Source: Kangiellaceae bacterium
Lineage (GTDB): Bacteria; Pseudomonadota; Gammaproteobacteria; Enterobacterales; Kangiellaceae
Assembly: GCA_030590405.1 (NCBI GenBank)
Contig: JAUUYO010000130.1
Coordinates: forward strand, 1-9,788
Direction of reading: 5' to 3'
Length of the DNA: 9,788 bases
A program made the translations under genes and the position numbers. The notes under the pieces were generated by a model. The model was not told the DNA's origin. It made no database searches and saw only the letters and a list, made by a program, of their open reading frames with translations. This document shows, piece by piece, positions 1 through 6,047 of the stretch (position 1 is the stretch's first letter; each line of letters opens with the position of its first letter).

Positions 1-435
1 AATACTTCTCACCAGTTGACCTGAAGCATCGCGAATTTCAAATCGTAGATTACTCACATGAGAGGGTAAATTTAGTTGCCCTGACATACCTGTTGATTCA
101 TCAGGAACATGACCCACAGAAGAAGGTATGAGTACATGACGGCCAACTAACGAAGAAGCTTGCAACGCCTGATTGGAAGTGAGTGAAGTTGATAAGTCGT
201 CAAACTTGGTGACCAATGTTTGCAAACTATCCACGCTGGAAAACTGTGACATTTGGGTGATAAATTCTTTGCTATCGGTCGGAGATAATGGATCTTGGTT
301 AGCCAGTTGAACCGTTAACAGTCTTAAAAAATCAGCTTGACCAAGTTCTTTAGTCGCAGAACTCTCATTGCCTGGCGGCGCATTAATGCCAATATCGGCA
401 AAAATATTCTCTATTGGATTAGTGATGATTGGCAT
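1..435 (-). CDS. flgD: Flagellar hook cap / hook assembly protein FlgD (3' part missing)
   Basis: The first 145 codons of flgD, read leftwards and cut by the window edge. FlgD caps the growing hook outside the cell and is needed for polymerisation of FlgE; it is discarded when the hook is complete. The N-terminal export/assembly region carries the family block QADFLRLLTVQLANQDPLSP (residues about 33-52), followed by the typical EFITQMSQFSSVDSLQ stretch. From about residue 95 the segment LVGRHVLIP and the later LRFEIRDASGQ match the start of the Ig-like/tudor hybrid domain. The ATG at 433-435 lies 36 bp after the flgC stop; the ribosome site ahead of it is weak (GAGAA). It is the third gene of a flgBCD operon and flgE would be expected next, outside the window. 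Identification is secure; only the C-terminal part is unseen. Confidence 0.95.
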   Translation of the reverse strand, partial: MPIITNPIENIFADIGINAPPGNESSATKELGQADFLRLLTVQLANQDPLSPTDSKEFITQMSQFSSVDSLQTLVTKFDDLSTSLTSNQALQASSLVGRHVLIPSSVGHVPDESTGMSGQLNLPSHVSNLRFEIRDASGQLVRSI

Positions 436-471
436 AGTTTTTTCTCGTTAAATAATGACTGTCTCAATAAA

Positions 472-903
472 TTATTGGCCTAAGGAAAGCGTTCTGGTTA
501 ACAGGCTTTTTGCCATGTTGGCCACTTGCACGTTCGATTGGTAAGAGCGAGAGGCTGAAATCATATTGGCCATTTCTTCCACTAAACTAATATTGGGTGC
601 GTAAATATAACCTTTTTCATCGGCCAGTGGATTTTCAGGCTGATAGCGAGCTATTGCTTCTGCCTGACTCTCGATGATACCGGCCACCCTGACGCCAGCA
701 CCTTGACTAACGCCGTTTTGATTACCCGAATTAATCGCATCACTCATCATCGCAGCAAAAACAGGATGCCGCGCTTTGTAAACTTCACCAGTGCTACTGG
801 CTACACTGTCAGCGTTTGCAATGTTACTGGCAATAGTATTCAAGCGGACGGTTTGTGCTGTCATCGCCGAACCACTAACATTAAAAATATTGTATAAACT
901 CAC
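472..903 (-). CDS. flgC: Flagellar proximal rod protein FlgC
   Basis: 143 residues, the usual length for FlgC (about 135-150). It is one of the proximal rod subunits joining the MS ring/FliE to the distal rod, exported by the flagellar type III system. The N-terminal rod-family helix with SNIANADS (residues 26-33) and the C-terminal helix with EEMANMISASRSYQSNVQV (about 109-127) are the two coiled-coil-forming ends shared by axial proteins. The block NPLADEKGYIYAPN (91-104) is typical of FlgC. The start is GTG (901-903), supported by a strong AAGGAG seven bases upstream. It lies 24 bp after flgB and 36 bp before flgD, so it is co-transcribed with them from the sigma-54 promoter ahead of flgB. 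Confidence 0.97.
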   Translation of the reverse strand: MSLYNIFNVSGSAMTAQTVRLNTIASNIANADSVASSTGEVYKARHPVFAAMMSDAINSGNQNGVSQGAGVRVAGIIESQAEAIARYQPENPLADEKGYIYAPNISLVEEMANMISASRSYQSNVQVANMAKSLLTRTLSLGQ

Positions 904-910
904 TTCCTAT

Positions 911-916
911 CTCCTT
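911..916 (-). promoter_or_regulatory. Shine-Dalgarno site fixing the GTG start of flgC
   Basis: AAGGAG on the minus strand, seven bases before the GTG at 903-901. No in-frame ATG lies nearby with comparable spacing, so this site decides the GTG start. Confidence 0.8.
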
Positions 917-927
917 TAAATCTTGGG

Positions 928-1326
928 CTATTCGCCTCTGAGCGCACTCATTAAACCTTTAATCCTGCCAGTTAAAAAAGTTAAACTAGCCTGGTATTGC
1001 ATAGCATTTTCGGCAAATTTAGTTTGTTCAACTTGCGCTTCAACCGAGTTGCCATCACCGGTATCTGGTTGCAGCGGAATACGGTAAGATAATCCCGGAA
1101 TTTCAGTGCCAATACGGCTATCAATATGATGAGCATGAGTTCGCCTGAGACCGGATTGCTGATTGCTCGAAGCCATTTGCAATGCTTGTTGAAAATCGAT
1201 ATCTCTCGCTTTAAAATTAGGAGTGTCGGCATTTGCCAAATTGTTAGCTAACACTTCCGCTCGTTGCGCTTTAATATTTAAAGCGGCTTCATGGATGCCA
1301 AATGCTTTGTCAAAATTGATTGCCAT
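928..1326 (-). CDS. flgB: Flagellar proximal rod protein FlgB
   Basis: 132 residues, normal for FlgB. It is a proximal rod subunit that assembles with FlgC, FlgF and FliE in the periplasm. The N-terminal motif VLANNLANADTPNFKARDIDF (about 25-45) is the hallmark of the rod/hook family, and the C-terminal FAENAMQYQASLTFLTGRI (104-122) forms the matching terminal helix. The ATG at 1324-1326 gives the normal N-terminus MAINFDKAFGIHE. The ribosome site is poor (an AGG 11 bases upstream) and lies inside a tandem-repeat tract. It is the first gene of the flgBCD operon, with a leader of about 187 nt from the sigma-54 promoter at 1524-1539. Confidence 0.97.
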   Translation of the reverse strand: MAINFDKAFGIHEAALNIKAQRAEVLANNLANADTPNFKARDIDFQQALQMASSNQQSGLRRTHAHHIDSRIGTEIPGLSYRIPLQPDTGDGNSVEAQVEQTKFAENAMQYQASLTFLTGRIKGLMSALRGE

Positions 1327-1338
1327 ATTTTTATCAAC

Positions 1339-1393
1339 CTGGTTTTATAAATCTGGTTTTATAAATCTGCTCAGTCTTTTATAAACCTGCTCA
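1339..1393 (-). repeat. Tandem microduplications immediately upstream of flgB
   Basis: On the plus strand CTGGTTTTATAAAT occurs twice in a row (1339-1352, 1353-1366). The stretch GGTTTTATAAATCTGCTCA (1355-1373) recurs 20 bp later with small changes (1375-1393). In the mRNA this gives three copies of an A-G-R-TTTATAAAA element ending 12 bases before the flgB start codon. It may affect ribosome access, since flgB has only a weak Shine-Dalgarno site here. That effect is inference. Confidence 0.8.
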
Positions 1394-1471
1394 CTTTACT
1401 TTGATGATGAAGCTGATATATTCGTCAAAAAATAATTCATCTACCGTTTCTCTTATGTAATGTGTTTAGAG

Positions 1472-1519
1472 ACTCTTGTACAGGCTCTTATACAGTTTCT
1501 TGTACAGACTCTTGTACGG
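1472..1519 (-). repeat. Four tandem 12-bp repeats in the flgB leader
   Basis: On the minus strand, four contiguous 12-bp units run from 1519 down to 1472: CCGTACAAGAGT, CTGTACAAGAAA, CTGTATAAGAGC, CTGTACAAGAGT. Each differs from the consensus CTGTACAAGAGT by at most two bases. The array begins around the predicted sigma-54 start site (about 1513), so nearly all of it is transcribed as the first part of the flgB leader. Confidence 0.85.
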
Positions 1520-1523
1520 TATT

Positions 1524-1539
1524 TGCAAGGCTTGTGCCA
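1524..1539 (-). promoter_or_regulatory. Sigma-54 promoter of the flgBCD operon
   Basis: The minus strand reads TGGCAC, five bases, TTGCA, a full match to the sigma-54 consensus TGGCAC-N5-TTGCW with correct -24/-12 spacing. The expected start is near 1513, about 187 nt before the flgB ATG. In polar-flagellated gammaproteobacteria the flgB operon is known to be sigma-54 dependent and activated by FlrC/FleR-type regulators, so position and family knowledge agree. Confidence 0.88.
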
Positions 1540-1576
1540 ATTAGGAGGGTGATAGGTCTATTGGGTTTAAATGCAG

Positions 1577-1669
1577 CCGCACGGCGGTTTGGAATGTCTA
1601 CCGGTTGAATTTTAGTTGCAAGGTTTGGCCGCAATTCGATTGTGCGGCAAAGGGATTCCGCTAAAGCGG
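1577..1669. promoter_or_regulatory. Cluster of three CCGC...GCGG inverted repeats (candidate activator sites)
   Basis: Three GC-rich inverted repeats sit in an otherwise AT-rich gap: CCGC-N3-GCGG at 1577-1587, GCCGCA-N9-TGCGGC at 1628-1648, and CCGC-TAAA-GCGG at 1658-1669. The last two are flanked by TTGCCGC-type half sites. They lie about 65, 125 and 150 bp upstream of the predicted sigma-54 start of flgB, where enhancer-binding proteins of the NtrC family usually bind. Binding by a FlrC/FleR homologue is inference. The middle hairpin lacks a following U tract, so a terminator for cheR is less likely. Confidence 0.5.
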
Positions 1670-1695
1670 CAATGATGACTCGCCATACTTGCCTG

Positions 1696-2496
1696 TTAAT
1701 TTTTTCGGTAGACAAGTCCCGGACTACAGCGAACCATTTGTAAAGGTTTACAGTCACGGGTTAAAGACTCAGAAGCCCCTAAAAATAAATAACCGCCAGG
1801 CCGCAAGCTATCTATCAGACCATTGAGTACCCGTGTTTTATTTTCCTGAGAAAAATAAATAAGCACATTTCTACAGAAGATCACGTCAAACCGACCATTA
1901 GTATAAGGCACTCCAAGCAGATTGAGTTGTTGAAAACGCACGCTGTTTCTTAAAGCTTGGTTTAACTGCCAACGATTATCATCAATTTTTTTAAAATGAC
2001 GTCTCAATTTATCATCGGGCAACCCCCGTTTCAGTTCTATTTCCTGGTATTCAGCTAATTTGGCTTTTTGCAATATTTTAGACGAGAGATCGGTCGCGAT
2101 GATTTCAGCGGTTGCACTAGCAGATATTTCATCAAGTAGCATGGCTAAAGAGTATGGCTCCTGCCCTGAAGAACAGGCCGCACACCAAATTCTAAAACGG
2201 CCTTGCTTTCTCATCTCTGGGATCAAATGCCGTTTCATATATTCAAAGGGGTGACTATCACGAAACCAGAGGGTTTCGTTAGTAGTCATTTGATCGATGA
2301 CTTTTTGCAACAATAATTTTCCAGAGGGACGATTAATTTTGCTAAGCAAATCAGATAGCGAAGTGAGGTTATTTTCTTTGATAAAATTAGACAATCGACT
2401 GGCTACAAGATACTGCTTGCTATCGCCGAGTAAAATACCACTCTGCTGCTCAAGGATTTCACGAAAACTATTATAATCCGAAGGCGAAATATCCAT
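1696..2496 (-). CDS. cheR: Chemotaxis protein methyltransferase CheR
   Basis: 266 residues, close to the family length of 270-290. It transfers methyl groups from S-adenosylmethionine to glutamates of chemoreceptors and so sets adaptation with CheB. The N-terminal helical domain spans about 1-75 and ends with the signature TTNETLWFRD (71-80). The SAM-binding domain carries WCAACSSGQEPYS (104-116), the acidic IIATDLSS (132-139) and IFCRNVLIYF (206-215), and ends with the usual LFLGASESL and MVRCSPGLVYRKN. The protein is therefore complete. It lies 76 bp behind cheV in the same direction, so the two are probably co-transcribed. The ATG at 2494-2496 has only a weak A-rich ribosome site. It is separated from flgB by a long regulatory gap. 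Confidence 0.97.
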   Translation of the reverse strand: MDISPSDYNSFREILEQQSGILLGDSKQYLVASRLSNFIKENNLTSLSDLLSKINRPSGKLLLQKVIDQMTTNETLWFRDSHPFEYMKRHLIPEMRKQGRFRIWCAACSSGQEPYSLAMLLDEISASATAEIIATDLSSKILQKAKLAEYQEIELKRGLPDDKLRRHFKKIDDNRWQLNQALRNSVRFQQLNLLGVPYTNGRFDVIFCRNVLIYFSQENKTRVLNGLIDSLRPGGYLFLGASESLTRDCKPLQMVRCSPGLVYRKN

Positions 2497-2531
2497 TTAT
2501 TGATCTTTTTATCCAGTTTTGAGAGCAAATC

Positions 2532-2549
2532 GAGAGCTATATAGCCCTC
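2532..2549 (-). other. Near-perfect palindrome between cheV and cheR
   Basis: Minus strand GAGGGC-TATATA-GCTCTC, a six-base-pair stem (one G-U) with a six-base loop. A further GCTCTC copy lies downstream and could pair instead. No U tract follows, so it does not look like an intrinsic terminator. It could be an RNA processing or stability element between the two cistrons, or chance. Confidence 0.4.
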
Positions 2550-2572
2550 TGCCATTATCGCTAACGAGCATG

Positions 2573-3499
2573 TTAATCTTCTAAATCCATTCGCTTTTGC
2601 ACCGCTAGTGCCAGCTCATCGGGATTAAACTTAGGGATAAAATCATTGGCACCTACTTTTTCAACCATTGCCTCATTAAATACACCACTTAAAGAAGTAT
2701 GTAGCATCACCCAAAGATGGGACAGTTTGTCATTATTGCGTATTTCTGCGGTTAAGGTATAACCATCCATTTCGGGCATTTCTATATCTGAGATCAGCAT
2801 GATCACTTCATCATCAAGTTCAATTCCATCGGTGACCAGGTGCTCCAGATAGGTATAACACTCTCTGCCATCCTTAAATATTTTTGTTTTAAAGCCTAAC
2901 TGTTCAACCGTTCGTTTTATCTGGCTACGGGCCACCGAGGAATCATCGGCGATTAGCACAAATTTATCTGCCGGCGCTTTGCCAAGGTTTTCTTCAACGA
3001 TCTCCTGACTAACGATAGCTTTATTGGGGGTGATTTCAGACAATATTTTTTCTACATCGATAATCTCAACCAGTTTATCGTCTATGTTGGTGACTGCGGT
3101 AAGGTAGTGACTCTTGCCTGAACCACTAGGTGGCGGATGAATGTCACTCCAGTTCATGTTCACGATCCGCTCAACCGATTTGACCAGGAACCCTTGAACT
3201 TTACGATTGTACTCCGCGATAATCACAAAACATTTTGCGGCGTCCCCTAAGGAAGGACCACCAACCGCCATACTCAAATCAATTACGGAAATGGCTTTAC
3301 CTCGGATCTGAGCGATTCCTCGCACCACATGATGACAGCCAGGCAAAGTGGTCAAAGGTGGGCATTGGATCACCTCTCTTACCTTAAACACGTTAATTCC
3401 ATAGAGCTGTTTTCCGGCCAAACTGAACATTAATAACTCCAGACGGTTCTGTCCGACCATCTGAGTCCGCTGATTGACCGAGTCAAGAATACTGGACAT
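2573..3499 (-). CDS. cheV: Chemotaxis coupling protein CheV (CheW-REC fusion)
   Basis: 308 residues, the normal length for CheV. The N-terminal CheW-like domain (about 20-155) couples chemoreceptors to the CheA kinase; it includes GINVFKVREVIQCP (34-47) and the VVRGIAQIRGKAISVIDL core (58-75). The C-terminal receiver domain (about 180-305) shows the full phosphorylation site: acidic pair D185-D186, phospho-acceptor D238 in LISDIEMPEMDG, T268-S269, and K290 in FIPKF. It is therefore likely phosphorylated by CheA and may tune or buffer signalling. The ATG at 3497-3499 follows a good GAGG. It leads a cheV-cheR unit and is divergent from flgA. I found no clear promoter for it. Confidence 0.97.
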   Translation of the reverse strand: MSSILDSVNQRTQMVGQNRLELLMFSLAGKQLYGINVFKVREVIQCPPLTTLPGCHHVVRGIAQIRGKAISVIDLSMAVGGPSLGDAAKCFVIIAEYNRKVQGFLVKSVERIVNMNWSDIHPPPSGSGKSHYLTAVTNIDDKLVEIIDVEKILSEITPNKAIVSQEIVEENLGKAPADKFVLIADDSSVARSQIKRTVEQLGFKTKIFKDGRECYTYLEHLVTDGIELDDEVIMLISDIEMPEMDGYTLTAEIRNNDKLSHLWVMLHTSLSGVFNEAMVEKVGANDFIPKFNPDELALAVQKRMDLED

Positions 3500-3534
3500 T
3501 AGAATTTCCTCTTTTCTATCGTTCTGCCAACTGA

Positions 3535-3550
3535 TGGCATAGTTATTGCT
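3535..3550 (+). promoter_or_regulatory. Sigma-54 promoter directed at flgA
   Basis: The plus strand reads TGGCAT, five bases, TTGCT. This differs from TGGCAC-N5-TTGCW only in the sixth base and keeps the invariant GG and GC at the correct spacing. The expected start is near 3561, giving a leader of about 146 nt before flgA. A flagellar sigma-54 promoter here fits the class of genes controlled. It would drive flgA and probably flgM and flgN. Confidence 0.7.
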
Positions 3551-3620
3551 CGTTCTATAATAATATTAATATGACATAAACCGATTTAAGCCAGTATTTT
3601 TTTACCGCTAAAATAGTTCC

Positions 3621-3661
3621 ATCGATTTACCTTGTCTTAAAAGATCGATTTACCTTGTCTT
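3621..3661 (+). repeat. 18-bp direct repeat upstream of flgA
   Basis: ATCGATTTACCTTGTCTT occurs identically at 3621-3638 and 3644-3661 (period 23). Both copies lie in the predicted leader, about 60-100 bases after the sigma-54 start. They could be a paired operator, since some flagellar activators bind downstream of the start site, or a recent duplication. Confidence 0.85.
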
Positions 3662-3676
3662 GAGATTAAGTATAGT
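3649..3676 (+). promoter_or_regulatory. Possible sigma-70 promoter of flgA
   Basis: TTTACC (4 of 6 to TTGACA), a 16-base spacer, and TATAGT (5 of 6 to TATAAT). The -35 element lies inside the second copy of the 18-bp direct repeat. It could give basal flgA expression in addition to the sigma-54 site. This rests on sequence match only. Confidence 0.4.
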
Positions 3677-3706
3677 AAAAATCGACAAAACTGTAGGATA
3701 AAGATA

Positions 3707-4459
3707 ATGTTTTTTGCCACAAAACAGAAAAAACACCCTATTTTACGACTGATTAGTGGGCCAATGATGGCTGTTTTTGTCAATATGATGGCGAGTCATG
3801 CCAGTGCTGAGCAAATAATACAATTTGAGCCATCTGAAAATATCAGGCATGCGGCAAAAAAATTCCTCGAAGAAATGACAAATGCTGCCGATAACCCATC
3901 TATAACCATTAATGTCAATCAATTAGATCAGAGATTACGTTTACGCCACTGCGTTAATAAGCTACACACAAGCTTACCTGCAGGCTCAAAAAGCGATGGA
4001 CGAATGACAGTCGCGGTTAGTTGCAATTTACCAGTTTCATGGAAGGTGTTAATTTCAGCAACGGTCTATAAGTTTGCTGATGTGATCGTAGCAAAAAATA
4101 ATATTGCAAAAAAATCAATTATTTCAGAGCAAGATATTGAAGTCAAAAGAGTTAATATTTCGACCTTAAGGAAGGAACCAGTCCAAAACAAGGCTCAAGT
4201 TGTGGATACCAGCCCCAAACGATTTTTGAAGGCTGGCTCGGTCATATTTAAGGACAGTATTTGCATGGTTTGCAGGGGTGATATTGTACAAATATCTGCA
4301 AAGAATCAGTTTTTTGCCATTAATTTACAAGGTATTGCATTAGCTGATGCAACAATGGGTGAGAGTACAAAAGTGAGAAATACCCAATCAAAGCGTTCGT
4401 TTAGTGCTAGAGTGATAGGTAAGGATCAATTGGAAGTCATACTCGCCGCAGCAAGATAA
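3707..4459 (+). CDS. flgA: Flagellar P-ring assembly chaperone FlgA
   Basis: 250 residues. FlgA is a periplasmic chaperone that assists polymerisation of FlgI into the P ring around the rod. A Sec signal peptide is visible: basic start (KQKKH), a hydrophobic core, and cleavage probably after ASHASA (residue 34). The N-terminal region has the paired cysteines C82 and C106 typical of the family. The C-terminal SAF/beta-clip domain (about 125-248) contains VIVAKNNIAKKSIISEQDIE and a closing block ALADATMGESTKVRNTQS. An extra CxxC (C186, C189; ICMVCRGD) sits before the last subdomain. The ATG at 3707 is preceded by AGGA with eight-base spacing. flgM follows after 20 bp, and the order flgA-flgM-flgN with cheV divergent is standard for Vibrio/Shewanella-like bacteria. 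Confidence 0.95.
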   Translation: MFFATKQKKHPILRLISGPMMAVFVNMMASHASAEQIIQFEPSENIRHAAKKFLEEMTNAADNPSITINVNQLDQRLRLRHCVNKLHTSLPAGSKSDGRMTVAVSCNLPVSWKVLISATVYKFADVIVAKNNIAKKSIISEQDIEVKRVNISTLRKEPVQNKAQVVDTSPKRFLKAGSVIFKDSICMVCRGDIVQISAKNQFFAINLQGIALADATMGESTKVRNTQSKRSFSARVIGKDQLEVILAAAR

Positions 4460-4479
4460 TTAGAAAGGAATGATAACTT

Positions 4480-4791
4480 ATGGTTTTGGATATTCAAAGT
4501 TTAGTCCCGGGGCAATCAAAGGCGCTGTTGGGAAAAACGGGGAAATCAGAAAAGAAACAAACCAAAAGAGCTAGTGCAAAACTTAGCACAACCGATTCTG
4601 ACTCTGTAAATATCACCAATCAGGCGGGCAAAATCAGTCAACTGATTGAACAGATGAAATCGGCTCCTGTGCTTGATCCGGATCGAATCTCACCGGTCAA
4701 AGAAAAATTATCTAAGGGTGATTACAAAATAAAATATCAACAGGTAGCCAATAAAATGCTCGATTTTGAATCAAGTTATGACGGCTATTAG
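4480..4791 (+). CDS. flgM: Anti-sigma-28 factor FlgM
   Basis: 103 residues, standard for FlgM. It binds sigma-28 (FliA) in the cytoplasm and blocks late flagellar transcription until it is exported through the completed hook-basal body. The N-terminal half is polar, lysine- and serine-rich and likely disordered. The C-terminal half (about 50-100) carries the sigma-binding pattern: APVLDPDRISPVKEKLSKG, then DYKIKYQQVANKMLDFE. The ATG at 4480 has AAGGA ten bases upstream. It follows flgA by 20 bp and precedes flgN by 22 bp, so the three are likely one transcript. I saw no convincing sigma-28 site just ahead of it. Its target regulon is represented in the window by the sigma-28 promoter of motY. 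Confidence 0.95.
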   Translation: MVLDIQSLVPGQSKALLGKTGKSEKKQTKRASAKLSTTDSDSVNITNQAGKISQLIEQMKSAPVLDPDRISPVKEKLSKGDYKIKYQQVANKMLDFESSYDGY

Positions 4792-4803
4792 ATATCGTAA
4801 TAT

Positions 4804-4807
4804 GGAG
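4804..4807 (+). promoter_or_regulatory. Ribosome binding site deciding the flgN start
   Basis: GGAG followed by six bases and the ATG at 4814. It favours this start over the in-frame TTG at 4766, which would overlap the end of flgM, and over the ATG at 4802, which has no ribosome site. Confidence 0.7.
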
Positions 4808-4813
4808 AATAAT

Positions 4814-5275
4814 ATGAAAGAGTTCCAAGTGTACCAAACATTATTAAACCAATGGGCTGAACAATATCAAACTTTACACGATATTTTATGTTGCGAACAA
4901 AATGCCTTGGAAAAACGCAATTTCACTGAGTTATCGCAGTTGACCAAGGAGAAAAACAAACTGGTTAAACAGATCAATCAACAGCAGATCCCGGCAGTCA
5001 TTAATAGGGGGATCGTCAGCCAACCTAAAATAACCGAAGTAAGAAAGTACTGCTTGAATCATCCGGAGTTAGAGACCAGCTGGAACGGATTAATGAATTT
5101 AGTCAAGCAGTGTAATTTCAAAAATGAAGTCAATGCTCGTCTTGTCGAGCTAGTGACAAGCTCAACTAAACGGACCTTCAATCTCATTAAAGGCTTTGAC
5201 CCGGACAATAATATTTATAATTCCAGCGGTGACCGAACGATTGTAAAACATTACGGGCAGTCGGTTTTGGCTTAG
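4814..5275 (+). CDS. flgN: Flagellar export chaperone FlgN
   Basis: 153 residues from the ATG at 4814. FlgN is a cytoplasmic chaperone that binds the hook-filament junction proteins FlgK and FlgL and delivers them to the flagellar export gate. The protein is mostly helical, with a heptad-rich N-terminal half (QTLLNQWAEQYQTLHDILCCEQ and NALEKRNFTELSQLTKEKN) as in the FlgN family. It ends in a polar tail (NNIYNSSGDRTIVKHYG) resembling the flexible substrate-binding C-terminus. Sequence conservation in this family is low, so the call rests on length, helix pattern and position directly after flgM. It converges on rnt with only 39 bp between stop codons. Confidence 0.9.
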   Translation: MKEFQVYQTLLNQWAEQYQTLHDILCCEQNALEKRNFTELSQLTKEKNKLVKQINQQQIPAVINRGIVSQPKITEVRKYCLNHPELETSWNGLMNLVKQCNFKNEVNARLVELVTSSTKRTFNLIKGFDPDNNIYNSSGDRTIVKHYGQSVLA

Positions 5276-5314
5276 ATGGCCAGGTTCCAGGTTCTAAAAA
5301 TAACCCAGGTGGAC

Positions 5315-5932
5315 TCAATCCCCTAACGGCCAACCACCCAATTTTTTCCAACGATTAACAATAAAACAAAATAATTCGGCAGTTTTTTTTGCATCATACA
5401 ATGCAGAGTGAGCCTCTTCTCCATCAAATTTTATATTGGCTAGCGCACAGGCTTTTGCCAGTACTGTCTGACCTAAAGCCAGGCCAGACAAAGTAGCCGT
5501 ATCAAAATTAGTGAAGGGGTGAAATGGATTTCTTTTTGCTTTAATGCGCTCTGCGGCGGCTTGAACAAACGCAATATCAAAAGCGGCGTTATGCCCAACT
5601 AATACCGAGCGTTGACATTCAGCATTTTTTTGTGCGCTTCTAATTTCAGAAAACATTTCCCTTAACGCGGTTGATTCGGACACCGCAAAGCGTAAAGGAT
5701 GATCAGGATCAATCCCAGTAAACTCTAGTGCGGCAGGCTCAATATTAGCCCCCTCAAAAGGCTCAACATTAAAATGGAACTCAGCGTCAGGATGCAAATT
5801 ACCGAGTTCATCAAATTTCAAAGTAACAGCCGCAACTTCAAGTAACGCATCGGTTTTCGGATTAAACCCACCAGTTTCCACATCGACAATAACAGGAAAA
5901 AAACCTCTGAAACGACGTTTCATAATGCTCAT
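5315..5932 (-). CDS. rnt: Ribonuclease T
   Basis: 205 residues, close to the 215 of the E. coli enzyme. RNase T is a homodimeric 3'-5' exoribonuclease that trims the 3' ends of tRNA, 5S and 23S rRNA. The DEDD catalytic residues are all visible: D17 and E19 in PVIVDVETGGFN, D119 in VGHNAAFD, and H175 with D180 in HSALYDAKKTAELF, the DEDDh arrangement. The N-terminal RFRGFFPVIVD is characteristic of RNase T and separates it from DNA polymerase III epsilon. Two ATGs (5932 and 5923) are possible and neither has a good ribosome site; the longer form is given. It is divergent from motY, an adjacency also found in vibrios and related bacteria. A possible extended -10 (TGATAGAAT) lies upstream. Confidence 0.96.
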   Translation of the reverse strand: MSIMKRRFRGFFPVIVDVETGGFNPKTDALLEVAAVTLKFDELGNLHPDAEFHFNVEPFEGANIEPAALEFTGIDPDHPLRFAVSESTALREMFSEIRSAQKNAECQRSVLVGHNAAFDIAFVQAAAERIKAKRNPFHPFTNFDTATLSGLALGQTVLAKACALANIKFDGEEAHSALYDAKKTAELFCFIVNRWKKLGGWPLGD

Positions 5933-5968
5933 TTTTAAAAATACGCCTTGTATTTAAAATAAAGATGA

Positions 5969-5977
5969 ATTCTATCA
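5969..5977 (-). promoter_or_regulatory. Possible extended -10 promoter element for rnt
   Basis: The minus strand reads TGATAGAAT, an extended -10 (TGn plus TAGAAT, 5 of 6 to TATAAT), about 37-45 bp before the rnt start. The -35 region at 17-bp spacing (TTATTT) is poor. Match only, no other support. Confidence 0.4.
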
Positions 5978-6015
5978 CTTACTGAAAAGAAAAATAACTT
6001 TTTATTGGCCACCAC

Positions 6016-6042
6016 TTAAGTCGCTATTTTTTACGCCGATAA
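6016..6042 (+). promoter_or_regulatory. Sigma-28 (FliA) promoter of motY
   Basis: TTAAGTCG, an 11-base spacer, then GCCGATAA. The -10 element is a perfect match to the FliA consensus, the spacing is exact, and the -35 matches TAAAGTTT in 5 of 8 including the AAGT core. The expected start is about 6048-6050, around 67 nt before the motY ATG. A late flagellar promoter fits a T-ring/motor gene. Confidence 0.88.
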
Positions 6043-6047
6043 CTTGT

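Larger units (their letters stand above)
3500..3706. promoter_or_regulatory. Divergent regulatory region between cheV and flgA
   Basis: This 207-bp AT-rich gap holds a sigma-54-like site pointing at flgA (3535-3550), an 18-bp direct repeat (3621-3661), and a possible sigma-70 site (3649-3676). The minus strand has AT-rich candidates (around 3557-3570) but none with a convincing -35/-10 pair for cheV. Confidence 0.6.

Noticed and set aside
1397..1441. A 14-codon peptide (starting MNYFLTN) in the flgB leader, minus strand
   Set aside because: Too short to support, no clear ribosome site and no way to test conservation here.
1472..1519. CRISPR array
   Set aside because: The 12-bp units are directly contiguous, with no spacers and no cas genes nearby; the same holds for 6048-6095.
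1488..1757. Open frame of 89 codons on the minus strand across the flgB-cheR gap
   Set aside because: It begins inside cheR in another frame, has no family resemblance, and runs through the sigma-54 promoter, the dyads and the 12-bp repeats. Best read as non-coding.
4380..4480. Sigma-28 promoter for flgM inside the end of flgA
   Set aside because: The best candidate (AGTGATAG) matches GCCGATAA in only four of eight positions and has no correctly spaced -35.
4766..4813. TTG start extending flgN upstream over the end of flgM
   Set aside because: The ATG at 4814 has a well-placed GGAG and gives a normal FlgN N-terminus.
5276..5314. Terminator between flgN and rnt
   Set aside because: Only a four-base stem (GGTT/AACC) and a short CCAGGTT doublet are present, with no T tract on either strand.
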